DNA of 64,000 nucleotides from Nocardia jinanensis (GCF_014645735.1 NZ_BMMH01000006.1:1-64000), one strand, 5' to 3'; positions 52,449 through 61,759 are shown, numbered from the stretch's first letter. Made by a program: numbers and translations. Notes: a model not told the origin generated them from the letters alone.

Positions 52449-53677
52449 GCGAGATCCCCCTTCCGGAGACTGTTGGCGATATTGCGCCGCATGACCTCGC
52501 CGGTGCCGTCGGCGATCCGGACCATTCGGGCGAAGTGCCAGCCACTGACGAATCGCATCTCGTTGGTCAGGCCCATTCCTCCGCAGACCTGCATACAGCG
52601 GTCGAACACCCGGAAACACGCCTCGGTGGTGTAGGCCTTGACCATGTTCAACTCTTTCCGGGCCTGCTCGCCGCGGTCGAGACGGCGCGCGCAGTCCACC
52701 GACATCGTCTTGGACGCGTAGATCTCCATCGCGCTGTCGGCCAGCTGGAAGGACACTCCCTGGTAGTCGGCGATGGTCTTACCGAAGGCGGTCCGCACCC
52801 CGGTGTACCGGTTCGCTTCCTCGAGCGCCCATCTGGCCATCCCCACGCAGTGCCCCGCGTTGTACATGCGTCCGTTCGACACACCCTGCAAGGCCAACGC
52901 GAAACCCTGATGGAGGGTGCCTACTACGTGGGTGTCGGGGATGTACACATCAGTGAGCGACGAGATCGTCTCGTTTCCTCCGACATGCTCGAACAGCCGC
53001 AGTACGCTGTCGACAGCGAATCCGGGCGTATCCGTCGGCACCAGGAACAGGGTGATTCCGCCGGTGCGTTCACGTCTCATCTCTTCGTCGGTGACTGCCC
53101 AGATGAAGGCATATTTCGCGTGCGCGGCATTCGAAGTCCATTGTTTGGTGCCGTTGAGCACCCAACCGTCACCGACGTGGACCGCACGGGTCGACATGGA
53201 CCACGCGTCCGATCCGGCATCCGGCTCGGACATCCCGAAGCAGACCGTCGCGGCTCCGCTCATCACTTCCTGGACCACACTGTCGTGCAGGCTCGGATCC
53301 ACCTCCCCCAGCAGAAAACTCGGGCCGCTGGTCCAATGCCCGATCACTTGGTCGGGCAATGGCCGGCCCGGCCCGACCAGGTGGCTGAGCCCCTCCCAGA
53401 CGCTGAACAGCGCCAGCGCGCCCAGCCCCGCACCGCCGAGCTCTTCGGGGGCGAACATCGCGTAATAGCCCGCCTCGGCCGATGCCTCACGGACCTGCCG
53501 GAACAGGTCGAGTACCGGCGCGCTGTAGCCGCCTTTCTCGTCGTAGGCGAGTCGTGGGTTCTCCAGCAGCTCGCGGTTCGCATCCTCGAGTGGGACGACC
53601 TTGCGCTTGACAAACGCCGCGATCCCCTCGACGAGGTCTGAGTAGTCGGCTGCCGCGGAATTCAGCATTGCCGTCAT
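52442..53677 (-). CDS. Acyl-CoA dehydrogenase
   Basis: A 411-residue acyl-CoA dehydrogenase. FGMSEPDAGSDAWSMSTRA near 146-164 is the FAD motif, WVLNGTKQWTSNAAHAKYA follows, and VCGGMGLTNEM with RIADGTGEVMRRNIANSL closes the C-terminal domain. ATG 53677 has AAGGA nine bases upstream. It begins 29 bases after the end of a second dehydrogenase, so the two may form a functional pair or act in sequence. The end overlaps the unusual start of the atypical SDR. Confidence 0.92.
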   Translation of the reverse strand: MTAMLNSAAADYSDLVEGIAAFVKRKVVPLEDANRELLENPRLAYDEKGGYSAPVLDLFRQVREASAEAGYYAMFAPEELGGAGLGALALFSVWEGLSHLVGPGRPLPDQVIGHWTSGPSFLLGEVDPSLHDSVVQEVMSGAATVCFGMSEPDAGSDAWSMSTRAVHVGDGWVLNGTKQWTSNAAHAKYAFIWAVTDEEMRRERTGGITLFLVPTDTPGFAVDSVLRLFEHVGGNETISSLTDVYIPDTHVVGTLHQGFALALQGVSNGRMYNAGHCVGMARWALEEANRYTGVRTAFGKTIADYQGVSFQLADSAMEIYASKTMSVDCARRLDRGEQARKELNMVKAYTTEACFRVFDRCMQVCGGMGLTNEMRFVSGWHFARMVRIADGTGEVMRRNIANSLRKGDLAF

Positions 53678-53706
53678 TTCCGGTGTCCTTTCGTCGGTAC
53701 AGGCGG

Positions 53707-54936
53707 TTACCGCGGAAGCCCCAGGCCCCGTTCGGCGATGAGGTTCCGCATGATCTGGTCGGTTCCGCCGCCGATATGAAATGCCGGCGTCTGCAAGAGG
53801 AACGGCAGCCAGTCGAACGAATCGATCTCGCCGGTATCGGCGAGAATGCGTGGGCCGAGTGCTTGTGCGACCAGATCCGAGGCCGCCGACATGGCATCCG
53901 ACAGCGCCAGCTTGCCCATGGCACGGGCCGCCGCGGCCGCGTTCGGCTCCGGCCACTCGACGGCGAGCCTGGCGCTGGTCAGCTCGTTCAGTTTGTAGCG
54001 GGTGAATACCCGTGCCCAGTCCTGCCGCAATGTCGGGACGTCGTGTTTGCCGAGCCGCCGCAGCACATCGGCGATCCGCTCGGCCGAGGCGACCGATGCC
54101 AACCCGCCGCGGCCGCCACGCCGACGGCTGCGCGCCAGCGCTTCCCGGCTGGCGGCCATGATCGCCAGGTAGATCGTCCAGCCGTCGCCGATATCACCGA
54201 GGCGCCGGTTATCGGGTATCCGGACGCCGTCGAAGAACACTTCGTTGAAGCCGGCGTCGCCGGTCATCTCCACCAGCGGTCGTACTTCCAACCCCGGCGA
54301 AGCGATATCGACGAGGAAGGCGGTGATCCCCCGCCGCCGCTCGTCCTCGGTGCCGGTGCGCGCGAGCAATAACCCGATATCGGCGTAGTGGGTACGGGAC
54401 GACCACACCTTTTGCCCGGTGACGACCCAGTCGTCACCGTCGCGGACAGCCCTGGTCCGCACCGAGGCCAGGTCGGAGCCCGCGCCCGGCTCGCTGAACA
54501 GCAGGCAGGTGATCAGATCACCGCGGAAAATTCCTTCCAGCAGGAGCTCTTTGAGATGCTCGGATCCGCGTAGCAGGATCGTCTGCCCGAGTCCTTCGAG
54601 CCCGGTGGCGAAACAATCTTCCGGCGGGATGTCGTAGTCGAGTTCCACCTCGACGTAGTGGCGCTCGTACTCCTCCGGCAGACCGGCCCCGCCGTAGGCG
54701 GGCGGCCCGGTGAGCCAGCCGAAGCCGGCGTCGAACTTGGCCGCCCGCCATTGCCGGGCGGCCGGTAATACGGCCAGTTCGGCGGCTCGCTCGGTGAACA
54801 GGGATATCGGGACGCGGGCATCGGTGTCGGGAGCCGGATCGGGCTTCGGCGGCAGTGTCGGAAGGGTGTTCTCGATGAACGCGCGCGCGGCGGCTCGGAA
54901 GTCCTCTGGATCGCGGGGATGGTGCGCAGTGTTCAC
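53707..54936 (-). CDS. Acyl-CoA dehydrogenase
   Basis: A 409-residue acyl-CoA dehydrogenase. LLFSEPGAGSDLASVRTRAV near 145-164 and WVVTGQKVWSSRTHYADIG near 169-187 are intact. The C-terminus has GGGTDQIMRNLIAERGLGLPR. It is most like the dehydrogenase at 29896 in this window, including the C-terminal GGTD motif. GTG 54936 overlaps the CoA-transferase stop (GTGA), so the genes are coupled: lyase, CoA-transferase, dehydrogenase, dehydrogenase, SDR run as one minus-strand operon. Confidence 0.92.
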   Translation of the reverse strand: MNTAHHPRDPEDFRAAARAFIENTLPTLPPKPDPAPDTDARVPISLFTERAAELAVLPAARQWRAAKFDAGFGWLTGPPAYGGAGLPEEYERHYVEVELDYDIPPEDCFATGLEGLGQTILLRGSEHLKELLLEGIFRGDLITCLLFSEPGAGSDLASVRTRAVRDGDDWVVTGQKVWSSRTHYADIGLLLARTGTEDERRRGITAFLVDIASPGLEVRPLVEMTGDAGFNEVFFDGVRIPDNRRLGDIGDGWTIYLAIMAASREALARSRRRGGRGGLASVASAERIADVLRRLGKHDVPTLRQDWARVFTRYKLNELTSARLAVEWPEPNAAAAARAMGKLALSDAMSAASDLVAQALGPRILADTGEIDSFDWLPFLLQTPAFHIGGGTDQIMRNLIAERGLGLPR

Positions 54937-56132
54937 GCGACCACCCCGGCTCCGCGCAGCTCGGCGACCTGGGCCGGGTCATAGCCTAGTCCGTCGAGGA
55001 TCTGGGCAGTGTGCTCGCCGAGGTCGGGCGGATCGGCCGTGACGGTGGTGGCTGTACTGGACAGGTGCAGCGGGCTGGCGACCACCGGGACCTCACGGCC
55101 GGCGACCTGCACCTTCACGATCGAACCCAAGGTCTGCACCTGTTCGTCCCGGGCCACTTGGTCCAGGTTCAGGACCGGGGCGCAGACCACGCCCGCGGCG
55201 TCACATCGCGCCACACAGTCCGCGACCGTGAGCGACTTCATCCGCAACGAGATCTCCTCCACCAGCTCATCCCGATGGGTGTAACGGCTGGCCAGTACCG
55301 CGAACCGCGGGTCCTCGGCAAGCTCTTCGGCCTCTATCGCCCGGCAGAACCGGGCCCACATACGGTCGTTCGCGGCCGCCACCGCGACCAGCCCGTCGTG
55401 TGCGCGGAACACTTGATTGGGCTGACCCATCCCGTTCTGGGTGCCCATCGGCTGCGGGGCGACACCGGTCAGCATGGTCTGGGTGAGGTTCACGCTGATG
55501 AGGCTGAGCAGGGCTTCCAGCAGCGAGGTTTCGATCTTCTGGCCGTGGCCGCCGCGTTCGCGCCACAGCAGCGCCGAGAGGATCCCCAGCGCCGCGTACA
55601 CCCCCGCGGTGAGATCACTGATCGACACCGGGACGCGCACCGGGTCGCGGCCCGCTTCACCGGTGAAGCTGAGCAGCCCGCTATAGGCCTGCGCGATGAG
55701 GTCCACCGCGGCCTTACTGCGCAGCGGGCCGTGGCTGCCGAATCCGGTGATCTCGCAGTAGATCAACCGCGGGTAGTTCACCTCCAGGTCCTCGTAGCCG
55801 AGCCCGAGCTTCTCCGCGACACCGATGCGATAGTTGTGCACCAGCACATCGGCCGATCCCACCAGCCGCTGGGCGATCTCGCGACCCTGCTCGCTCTTCA
55901 GGTCGACGACCACGCTTTTCTTGTTCCGGTTGTACGAGGCGAACACCGGCCGCACTCCGCCCCCGGCCCCGCCGTAGGCCCGGCTGTCGTCGCCACCGGG
56001 GGCCTCGACCTTGATGACCTCCGCACCCAGATCGCCGAGGATCTGCGTGGCGAACGGGCCCGCCAGGATCCGGCTGAAGTCGATGACTCTGATCCCGCTG
56101 AGAACACCGGCCGGCGGGTTGTCGTGGTTCAT
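54933..56132 (-). CDS. CaiB/BaiF family III CoA-transferase
   Basis: A 399-residue family III CoA-transferase. SGIRVIDFSRILAGPFATQILGDLGAEVIKVE is the N-terminal signature, and the region NRNKKSVVVDLKSEQGR follows. The nucleophilic-Asp zone reads KAAVDLIAQAYSGLLSFTG near 165-183. ATG 56132 overlaps the lyase stop (ATGA). It is only distantly related to the CoA-transferase at 14417. With the HMG-CoA-lyase-like gene upstream, it could recycle CoA from a product of cleavage to an incoming acid. Confidence 0.93.
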   Translation of the reverse strand: MNHDNPPAGVLSGIRVIDFSRILAGPFATQILGDLGAEVIKVEAPGGDDSRAYGGAGGGVRPVFASYNRNKKSVVVDLKSEQGREIAQRLVGSADVLVHNYRIGVAEKLGLGYEDLEVNYPRLIYCEITGFGSHGPLRSKAAVDLIAQAYSGLLSFTGEAGRDPVRVPVSISDLTAGVYAALGILSALLWRERGGHGQKIETSLLEALLSLISVNLTQTMLTGVAPQPMGTQNGMGQPNQVFRAHDGLVAVAAANDRMWARFCRAIEAEELAEDPRFAVLASRYTHRDELVEEISLRMKSLTVADCVARCDAAGVVCAPVLNLDQVARDEQVQTLGSIVKVQVAGREVPVVASPLHLSSTATTVTADPPDLGEHTAQILDGLGYDPAQVAELRGAGVVA

Positions 56133-57580
56133 GAGCCGAGTCCCGCACGTGTCGCATCGAGCACCCGCAACGCGGTCGCCCGGATCTCCGAATCCGTGAG
56201 CCCCCGACCCAATTCGGTCATATCCCGCTTGCACGCATCCAGTACCGGCCGGATGTCCTCGCGGCCGGCGTCGATACCGAGTTCGTCCAGCTTGTCCCAC
56301 ATCGTCCAGGGCCCCGACGTCAGCCCGATGCGCAGCTGCCGCTCGTTACCGACGGCCTCGGGCGCCACACCCATGTGGATCAGCGGATCGACCTTGATCT
56401 CCTGCGCATACTCGTCGCCGTCATTGCCGTAGTCGAAGATGTTCGCGCCGGTCAGTCCCCAGTCACCGGGCCTGCGCTGATCGATCAGCTTCTCGGTCAA
56501 CCGCGACAGCGGAGTCAGCTGCGTGAGGTCGATGCCGGTGTGCACCCCGTACAGCATTTCCATGGCACCGCTGATATGGGCGAGATCGCCTTGCGCCGGT
56601 CCCTCGGTGAATCCGTTGACCGAGGCCTCCAAGATGGTGGCCCCCGCCAGACCGGCCGCCACCGCGGTGGCGGTGGCCAGACCGAACATGTCATGGGTGT
56701 GGGCCGCTATCTCGATCTCACCCCCCGCTTCCCGAGCGAGGCGGACGAAATGCGCGAAACTTTCCGGAGATGTCCCCGAGGCGTGGTCACCGAGCTGGAC
56801 GTCGTACGCGCCGGCCTCGGAAATGCCCCGGCAGTACTGGGCGACGTCCTCGTCGGTCGCATAGGACAGCAACAGCACACTGCCGCCCACTTTCACCCCG
56901 TGTGATACACCGAGTTCGATGAGCCGCTGCGCACGCGCCGTGACCTCGGTGGGCTCGACGGGGAACCGCAGATCTCCCCACTCGCGGCGCTGCCACGCCC
57001 GGTGATAGACAGCGCCGGCATACGCGGGCAACGCATCGCCCAGGAAGACACCGGACAGCACACGCACGACGTCGTAGCCCGCTTCGGCTGCCATACGCAT
57101 ATGCCGTTCGGTGCCGGCCCCGGTGTAGACCAGCTCGCAGTCCGGGTTGACGGCCTTGGCGGTCTCGACCTCCTCGCGCATCTCCTCGACCGTGTGCCCG
57201 CGACCGAACGATGACGTCTCCAGCGAGGAGACACCGGCTCGGACCAGCGCTTTCAGCAAGTGCAGCCGCTGCTGGTGGCTCAGCGATACATCACTCATCT
57301 GTTCGGTGACCCGCAGAGTCAGATCGCGCATACGCACGCTCGCCGGCCGTGGACCCACCACGTCCTCCCGGCGGTTCGCATCGCTGACCTTCCACTTTCC
57401 GGGTTCATACCCGGGGCCGGACCGAAAGGCATCGAGGCCTGCGCGCATCTTCGCGATCTGCGCGGTGGTGAAGATGTCACGGCCCCGTTGTCCGGCCGAG
57501 TCGGCCCGGGGGTCCGCTATGTCCGACGCGTGCCCCTCCTGAGCGCTCGGCGTACGAAGTGGCCCGCTGGAGATGGTCAT
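56129..57580 (-). CDS. HMG-CoA-lyase-like (DRE-TIM) enzyme with an N-terminal extension
   Basis: A 483-residue member of the HMGL/pyruvate carboxyltransferase TIM-barrel family, which makes or breaks C-C bonds in acyl-CoA or alpha-keto acids. The barrel starts with RMRDLTLRVTEQM near 95, where the family DRE reads RDL. The metal motif HTHDMFGLATA is near 290, followed by EASVNGFTEG. The first ~85 residues lie outside the barrel and contain FRSGPGYEPGKWKVSDAN, shared with the 53-residue protein at 37430. ATG 57580 is preferred since AAAGGA sits seven bases upstream. It heads the five-gene minus-strand operon. Confidence 0.87.
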   Translation of the reverse strand: MTISSGPLRTPSAQEGHASDIADPRADSAGQRGRDIFTTAQIAKMRAGLDAFRSGPGYEPGKWKVSDANRREDVVGPRPASVRMRDLTLRVTEQMSDVSLSHQQRLHLLKALVRAGVSSLETSSFGRGHTVEEMREEVETAKAVNPDCELVYTGAGTERHMRMAAEAGYDVVRVLSGVFLGDALPAYAGAVYHRAWQRREWGDLRFPVEPTEVTARAQRLIELGVSHGVKVGGSVLLLSYATDEDVAQYCRGISEAGAYDVQLGDHASGTSPESFAHFVRLAREAGGEIEIAAHTHDMFGLATATAVAAGLAGATILEASVNGFTEGPAQGDLAHISGAMEMLYGVHTGIDLTQLTPLSRLTEKLIDQRRPGDWGLTGANIFDYGNDGDEYAQEIKVDPLIHMGVAPEAVGNERQLRIGLTSGPWTMWDKLDELGIDAGREDIRPVLDACKRDMTELGRGLTDSEIRATALRVLDATRAGLGS

Positions 57581-57806
57581 CACCGATTCCTTTCATTTCA
57601 GCCGGATCGAGCCGGTCGCACCGCCTCGTGAACTCCTCGTCGGCACCCCGCACGACAACGGCCTGCACCGCAGCGCCGCGCTCGACGTGATCGGTCGAGC
57701 AGCGCGTTGTTCGGGCGCGATTCGCCGTCGGCCTACCGACAGGCATATCCAGGTAACTCCGAGACAAGCCGACGCCCCGGACGTGCGACCGAGCTGCAAC
57801 GCAAAA

Positions 57807-57822
57807 TTATCATTCTGGCTAA
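57807..57822. promoter_or_regulatory. TTA-N10-TAA operator, lyase side
   Basis: TTATCATTCTGGCTAA is an exact match, 226 bases upstream of the HMG-CoA-lyase-like start. Confidence 0.72.
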
Positions 57823-58176
57823 TACTTTAACGCCAGAGACGTCGATCGCCAACTGCCCAAGGGCAGCCGGACCGCCTTCACGTGATGGTCACGCAACTAC
57901 CGCTGACCCCAAAAATGGCCTCCACCTTTGGTTATTATCAGGAGTACCCGTTCGGCCCCGCACTTCGCCGACGGTGCTCGAGCTACCACTGTCAGGATCT
58001 CCAGGACTGCGCCGAGCGACCAGAATCCGGCGAGCCGACAGCCGCCCCCAGCGGGCCCCGAACCACATCGGAAACCGGGTAAACGGCCACATTCATGCCC
58101 ACCGAGCTGGGGTGACAGCCACAAAGCACGCTTCCCGGCCGACGCTCCCCCACCCGTTCCAGCGTCGTCCCAATTA

Positions 58177-58192
58177 TTAACCTCACGGCTAA
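58177..58192. promoter_or_regulatory. TTA-N10-TAA operator, ferredoxin side
   Basis: TTAACCTCACGGCTAA is an exact match and the most symmetric copy (TTAACC/GGCTAA with one mismatch between arms). It lies 50 bases before the ferredoxin start. Confidence 0.8.
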
Positions 58193-58242
58193 TTCTCTGC
58201 TATGGTGTCGCTGATCTCATGTCATGTCAGGAAGAGGTAGCG

Positions 58243-58464
58243 ATGCATCGTGGCCACCCCGTCAATCTGCTCGAAATCGACCAGGACAAGTGCTGCGGAT
58301 ACGGCATCTGCGTCGAGATCTGTCCCGAGGTCTTCTCACTCGACCGGGACGGCTTCGTCGCTGCCGAGACGACCGAGATCCCGGACGAGCTGCTCGCCTC
58401 GGCCGAGGAGGCCGCCGGCAACTGCCCCGAGAACGTGCTGCGAATCAGCCGCCGCCCCGACTGA
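58243..58464 (+). CDS. 3Fe-4S-type ferredoxin
   Basis: A 73-residue single-cluster ferredoxin of the P450/Rieske-partner type. The motif DKCCGYGICVEICPEVF near 16-32 and the C-terminal NCPENVLRI near 62-70 supply the C-x5-C and CP ligands, with Tyr at the variable position between the first two. Unlike the ferredoxin at 42079, all needed cysteines are present. ATG 58243 follows AGAGG by six bases; ATG 58219 is an alternative adding eight residues. It opens a plus-strand run with a small protein, an acyl-CoA synthetase and an amidohydrolase. Confidence 0.92.
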   Translation: MHRGHPVNLLEIDQDKCCGYGICVEICPEVFSLDRDGFVAAETTEIPDELLASAEEAAGNCPENVLRISRRPD

Positions 58465-58590
58465 CCCCCGACCGCCGAACTCGGCTCCTCGCACTGCCGA
58501 CCTCGTACGCAAAGAAGGTTTCCCGTTGGCCGGACACACAACTCATTCGGACCAGACAACGCCGGACGCACAGAACGCGGCGGTGTTCCG

Positions 58591-58911
58591 GTGACCGACG
58601 CGATCGACCTCGAACCGGGCGCCCGCCTGATCAGTACCCGCTGCTCGACGCAGGTCATCGTAGTGCGGGCGCCTCGTTCTCCATTACAACTCACCTGCGG
58701 CGGCGACCCGATGCAATTACTCGACCCGACCCGGTCCCCAACTCTCGACGAGGCGCCGGCCGGGCCCGGCGGGGTCGTCCTGGGGAAACGATACGTCGAC
58801 GAACATTCGGGCCTCGAATTGCTGTGTACCCGAGCAGGGTCCGGTCCGCTCTCGGCCGATGGCCGCGATATCGGACTCAAAGAGCCCAAACCGCTCCCCG
58901 CTTCGGACTGA
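58591..58911 (+). CDS. Small conserved-looking protein next to an acyl-CoA synthetase
   Basis: A 106-residue protein with GTG start. Features are LEPGARLISTRCSTQVIVVRAP near 7-28, LTCGGDPM near 34-41, GKRYVDEHSGLELLCTRAG near 65-83 and a C-terminal KPLPASD. The Cys residues (18, 36, 79) and beta-rich pattern suggest a small metal- or thiol-containing fold. I recall similar small proteins beside acyl-CoA synthetase genes in mycobacteria and relatives, but cannot name a family. It precedes the synthetase by 13 bases and is likely a partner or accessory. Confidence 0.75.
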   Translation: MTDAIDLEPGARLISTRCSTQVIVVRAPRSPLQLTCGGDPMQLLDPTRSPTLDEAPAGPGGVVLGKRYVDEHSGLELLCTRAGSGPLSADGRDIGLKEPKPLPASD

Positions 58912-58924
58912 TCGGCAGCATGAG

Positions 58925-60475
58925 ATGAATCTGTCCTTGCTTCTGGAGATGGCCGCCGGCGGGTTCGGTGAACGCGTTCTGTACTCGTCCCGGCCGCAGG
59001 CGGACGGCGAAGAACTGTTCACCGCCGCACGGCTCTACCAGCTTTCCCGGGCCGCGGCCCGGCACCTCACCGCGGCCGGCGCCACCGGAGTCGTGTATCT
59101 GGCCACCAACTCGCCGACATTCCCGCTGGCACTGTTCGCCGCGGCCGCCGCCGGGGTGCCGATGATCCCCTTGAACTATCGACTATCGGCCGAGCAGCTG
59201 GCGGACCAGCTCGCAGCCGATCGTGACAGCTACCTCATAGTGGACCCCGTCATCGCGGAGCGGATCGGCTGCACCGGATGGGTATCGCCCGCCGAATTCC
59301 TCGCCATGGCCGTCGTATCGGTCGAGGCCGGCGCCGACGCGGCGCCACTGTCCGCCGCCGACCCCGATGACATCGCGCTGCTGCTGTACACCAGCGGGAC
59401 GACCTCGAAGCCCAAGGCCGCCGTACTGCGTCACCGCCACCTCACCGCATACGTCACCAACACGGTCGAATTCGGCTCCGCGGGCGCCGAAGAGGCCGGC
59501 CTGGTGAGTGTCCCGCCCTATCACGTCGCCGGCGTCTCCAACACAGTCACCAATCTCTACGCAGGCCGCCGGGTGATTCATCTACCGGACTTCTCGCCGG
59601 AAAGCTGGTTGGACACCGCTCGCACACAGGCGGCGACCCACGCGCTGGTAGTACCGACCATGCTCGCGCGCATCGTCGACCATCTGGGCGGGCGACCCGG
59701 CAACACACCGTCACTTCGGACATTGTCCTACGGCGGAGCGCCGATGCCCGCCGATGTCGTCGCGCGCGCGCTTCGTACGTTCCCCGGAGTCGATTTCGTC
59801 AATGCGTACGGCCTGACCGAGACCAGCTCCACCATCGCACTACTCGGTCCCGACGAGCACCGGGCCGCACTTGCCGCGACCGATCACGCCGGGCGGGCCC
59901 GGCTGGGCTCCGCGGGACGACTGCTGCCCGATATCGAGGCCGAGATCCGCGGGCCGGACGGAGAGCCGGTTGCGGCCGGAGCGCCGGGTACGTTGTGGGT
60001 TCGCGGTCCCCAGGTTTCGGGTGAATATCGCGACGGGGCGGCCCACCGCGACCCGGCGGGCTGGTTCGACACTCGCGACGAGGCATATCTGGACGCCGAC
60101 GGGTATCTGTTCATCGTCGGCCGCGCCGACGACACGATTATCCGCGGCGGAGAGAACATCGCTCCGGTCGAGATCGAGGAAGCGCTCCGCGCACACGACA
60201 GCGTCCTCGACGCCGCCGTCGTCGGCATACCCGACCGTGAATGGGGCCACCGCATCGCGGCCGCGGTGGTCGTGGCACCCCAGCACCGCGACTCCACCTC
60301 GCCCGAGCAGCTGATGGCCCACGTGCGCGGGCTGCTCCGCAGTTCGAAGACACCGGACCAGATCGTCTTCGTCGCCGGCCTGCCCTACAACGACATGGGC
60401 AAACTCTCCCGGCGCTCGGTCGCCGAATCAGTACTCACCGGGTCCGAAACAGGCACGAACGAGGTAACAGCATGA
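58925..60475 (+). CDS. Acyl-CoA synthetase (AMP-binding family)
   Basis: A 516-residue adenylate-forming ligase. LLYTSGTTSKPKA near 153-165 is the A3 motif, NAYGLTETSS near 300 is A5, and the hinge Asp motif reads WFDTRDEAYLD, differing from the common HTGD. DDTIIRGGENIAPVEIE and the catalytic Lys in NDMGKLSRRSV follow. The start ATG 58925 is weakly supported by a ribosome binding site but gives a family-like N-terminus. The end overlaps a seven-codon frame (60472-60495). It probably activates the substrate or an intermediate acid. Confidence 0.92.
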   Translation: MNLSLLLEMAAGGFGERVLYSSRPQADGEELFTAARLYQLSRAAARHLTAAGATGVVYLATNSPTFPLALFAAAAAGVPMIPLNYRLSAEQLADQLAADRDSYLIVDPVIAERIGCTGWVSPAEFLAMAVVSVEAGADAAPLSAADPDDIALLLYTSGTTSKPKAAVLRHRHLTAYVTNTVEFGSAGAEEAGLVSVPPYHVAGVSNTVTNLYAGRRVIHLPDFSPESWLDTARTQAATHALVVPTMLARIVDHLGGRPGNTPSLRTLSYGGAPMPADVVARALRTFPGVDFVNAYGLTETSSTIALLGPDEHRAALAATDHAGRARLGSAGRLLPDIEAEIRGPDGEPVAAGAPGTLWVRGPQVSGEYRDGAAHRDPAGWFDTRDEAYLDADGYLFIVGRADDTIIRGGENIAPVEIEEALRAHDSVLDAAVVGIPDREWGHRIAAAVVVAPQHRDSTSPEQLMAHVRGLLRSSKTPDQIVFVAGLPYNDMGKLSRRSVAESVLTGSETGTNEVTA

Positions 60476-60495
60476 CACTCGGAATCGGCGCCTGA
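60472..60495 (+). other. Seven-codon frame coupled to the synthetase stop
   Basis: ATG at 60472 overlaps the synthetase TGA (ATGA) and encodes MTLGIGA before a stop. It lies 24 bases before the amidohydrolase ATG. It may pass ribosomes to that gene or be the leftover start of a lost gene. Confidence 0.3.
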
Positions 60496-60519
60496 TACCG
60501 CGAGAAAGGCTCCGACGCG

Positions 60520-61533
60520 ATGATCATCGACGCACATGCCCACCATATCCAGCCCCGGATGCTCGGTTTCGAATCCGAGCGCGGATTCGGCCTTCTGCCC
60601 GATTCCGCCGGAAAGCAACGGATGCCGGCCACGGTGCGGCCGACGCCCGGCGCTCCGGATGCGAGTACCCCCGAGACCGGCGAGGGTGCTTCTCCGCTGG
60701 AATGGATGGAGGCGCCGAACCGGCTACGACAGATGGACGAGCGCGGTATCGACAAGTCGGTGATCTCCATCCCCGCGCATGCGTACATGTACCACACCGA
60801 GGACTTCGGCACACGATGGTGCCGGATGGTCAACGACGAATTCGCCGAATACTGCGCACAGGCGCCGGACCGGCTCTACTGGTGGGCGCCGCTGCCACTC
60901 CAGGATCCCAGTGAAGCGTTGACCGAACTGGACCGTGCGGTGAGTCTCGGTGCCCGCGGTATCAATACGGGTGGAGTGAACTTCGGTGGTCTGGAGTTCC
61001 ACAGCGAGGAACTGCTACCGGTGTGGCAACGCTGTGCCGAACTGGACATACCGATCTATATCCACGGCCACAACCAGTCGATCACCTGGGAGGATCCGGC
61101 GAAGGACGGTTTCCGGACCACAGCTGTCCTGGGAGCCTGCCACGACGAGGCAGCAGCGTTCTGGAATCTGATCTGCGGGGGTGTCCTCGACAAGGCACGC
61201 AACCTGACGATATACATCACCCACGGCGGCGGCCTGGTGCCGTATCAGATCGGCCGATTCGCGCAAGCCAACAGCACTCTGTCCGACGGACGCAACAAGA
61301 AGCCGTTCCTGGACTATCTGGACCATTTCTACTTCGATACGCTCATTCACGATCCGATCATGCGGCAAGCCGTCATCGACTCGATCGGCGCCGACCGTCT
61401 GCTGTACGGCACGAATTTCAATGGTATCGACCAGATTCCCGGCTATCTGCTGGAGGGAATGAAGATCTCGGAGGCGGACGAGGCCAAGATCTGCTATCGG
61501 AACGCGGCGACCCTGCTGAGTATCGCGGTCTGA
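60520..61533 (+). CDS. Amidohydrolase-2 family protein (ACMSD/resorcylate decarboxylase-like)
   Basis: A 337-residue TIM-barrel amidohydrolase with the canonical N-terminal HxH (IDAHAHH near 3-9), unlike the two DxH paralogues. A second metal His lies in IYIHGHNQS near 185, and the C-terminal segment reads LLYGTNFNG instead of the frequent GSDYP. MDERGIDKSVISIP near 74-87 is a family hallmark. Known relatives include non-oxidative aromatic-acid decarboxylases and 2-amino-3-carboxymuconate semialdehyde decarboxylase. It ends the operon with ferredoxin, small protein and synthetase. A ring-acid decarboxylase role is plausible. Confidence 0.88.
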   Translation: MIIDAHAHHIQPRMLGFESERGFGLLPDSAGKQRMPATVRPTPGAPDASTPETGEGASPLEWMEAPNRLRQMDERGIDKSVISIPAHAYMYHTEDFGTRWCRMVNDEFAEYCAQAPDRLYWWAPLPLQDPSEALTELDRAVSLGARGINTGGVNFGGLEFHSEELLPVWQRCAELDIPIYIHGHNQSITWEDPAKDGFRTTAVLGACHDEAAAFWNLICGGVLDKARNLTIYITHGGGLVPYQIGRFAQANSTLSDGRNKKPFLDYLDHFYFDTLIHDPIMRQAVIDSIGADRLLYGTNFNGIDQIPGYLLEGMKISEADEAKICYRNAATLLSIAV

Positions 61534-61759
61534 TTCCCGATCGCCGTTCCCACCCGAAACAACCGAAGCGAGCCCAGTGATTCGCCGCCTCGGCCGCTCC
61601 ACACCTATCCCCTGTGGTCCGCGCGCTGCCGACGCGCGCCCCACGACCGCCTCGACGCTGCGGCCGCCCCGGTAGTAGCCGGTGGCCGGATACGTCCAGT
61701 TCACGGCATAAGCCGACCGAGTGTCTCTGGGATGGCTCGGGGAACGACGAGGGCGGGCG
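61534..61759. other. Convergent spacer without a recognised gene
   Basis: These 226 bases between the amidohydrolase and the broken SDR hold no supported frame and no strong hairpin. Confidence 0.4.

Larger units (their letters stand above)
57581..58242. promoter_or_regulatory. Long divergent spacer with two exact operators
   Basis: This 662-bp spacer separates the lyase-like gene from the second ferredoxin. It holds two exact TTA-N10-TAA copies, at 57807-57822 and 58177-58192, one toward each gene. The lyase-side copy is 226 bases from its start, leaving a long leader. Open frames within 57580-57800 on the minus strand are GC-biased in part but show no family, so no gene is called. The central 58 kb stretch is featureless to me. 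Confidence 0.65.

Noticed and set aside
57477..57800. Partly coding-like minus-strand frames upstream of the lyase-like gene
   Set aside because: They overlap the start of the lyase-like gene in another frame, have no recognisable family and no clear ribosome binding site. They may be a decayed remnant but support is too weak for a call.
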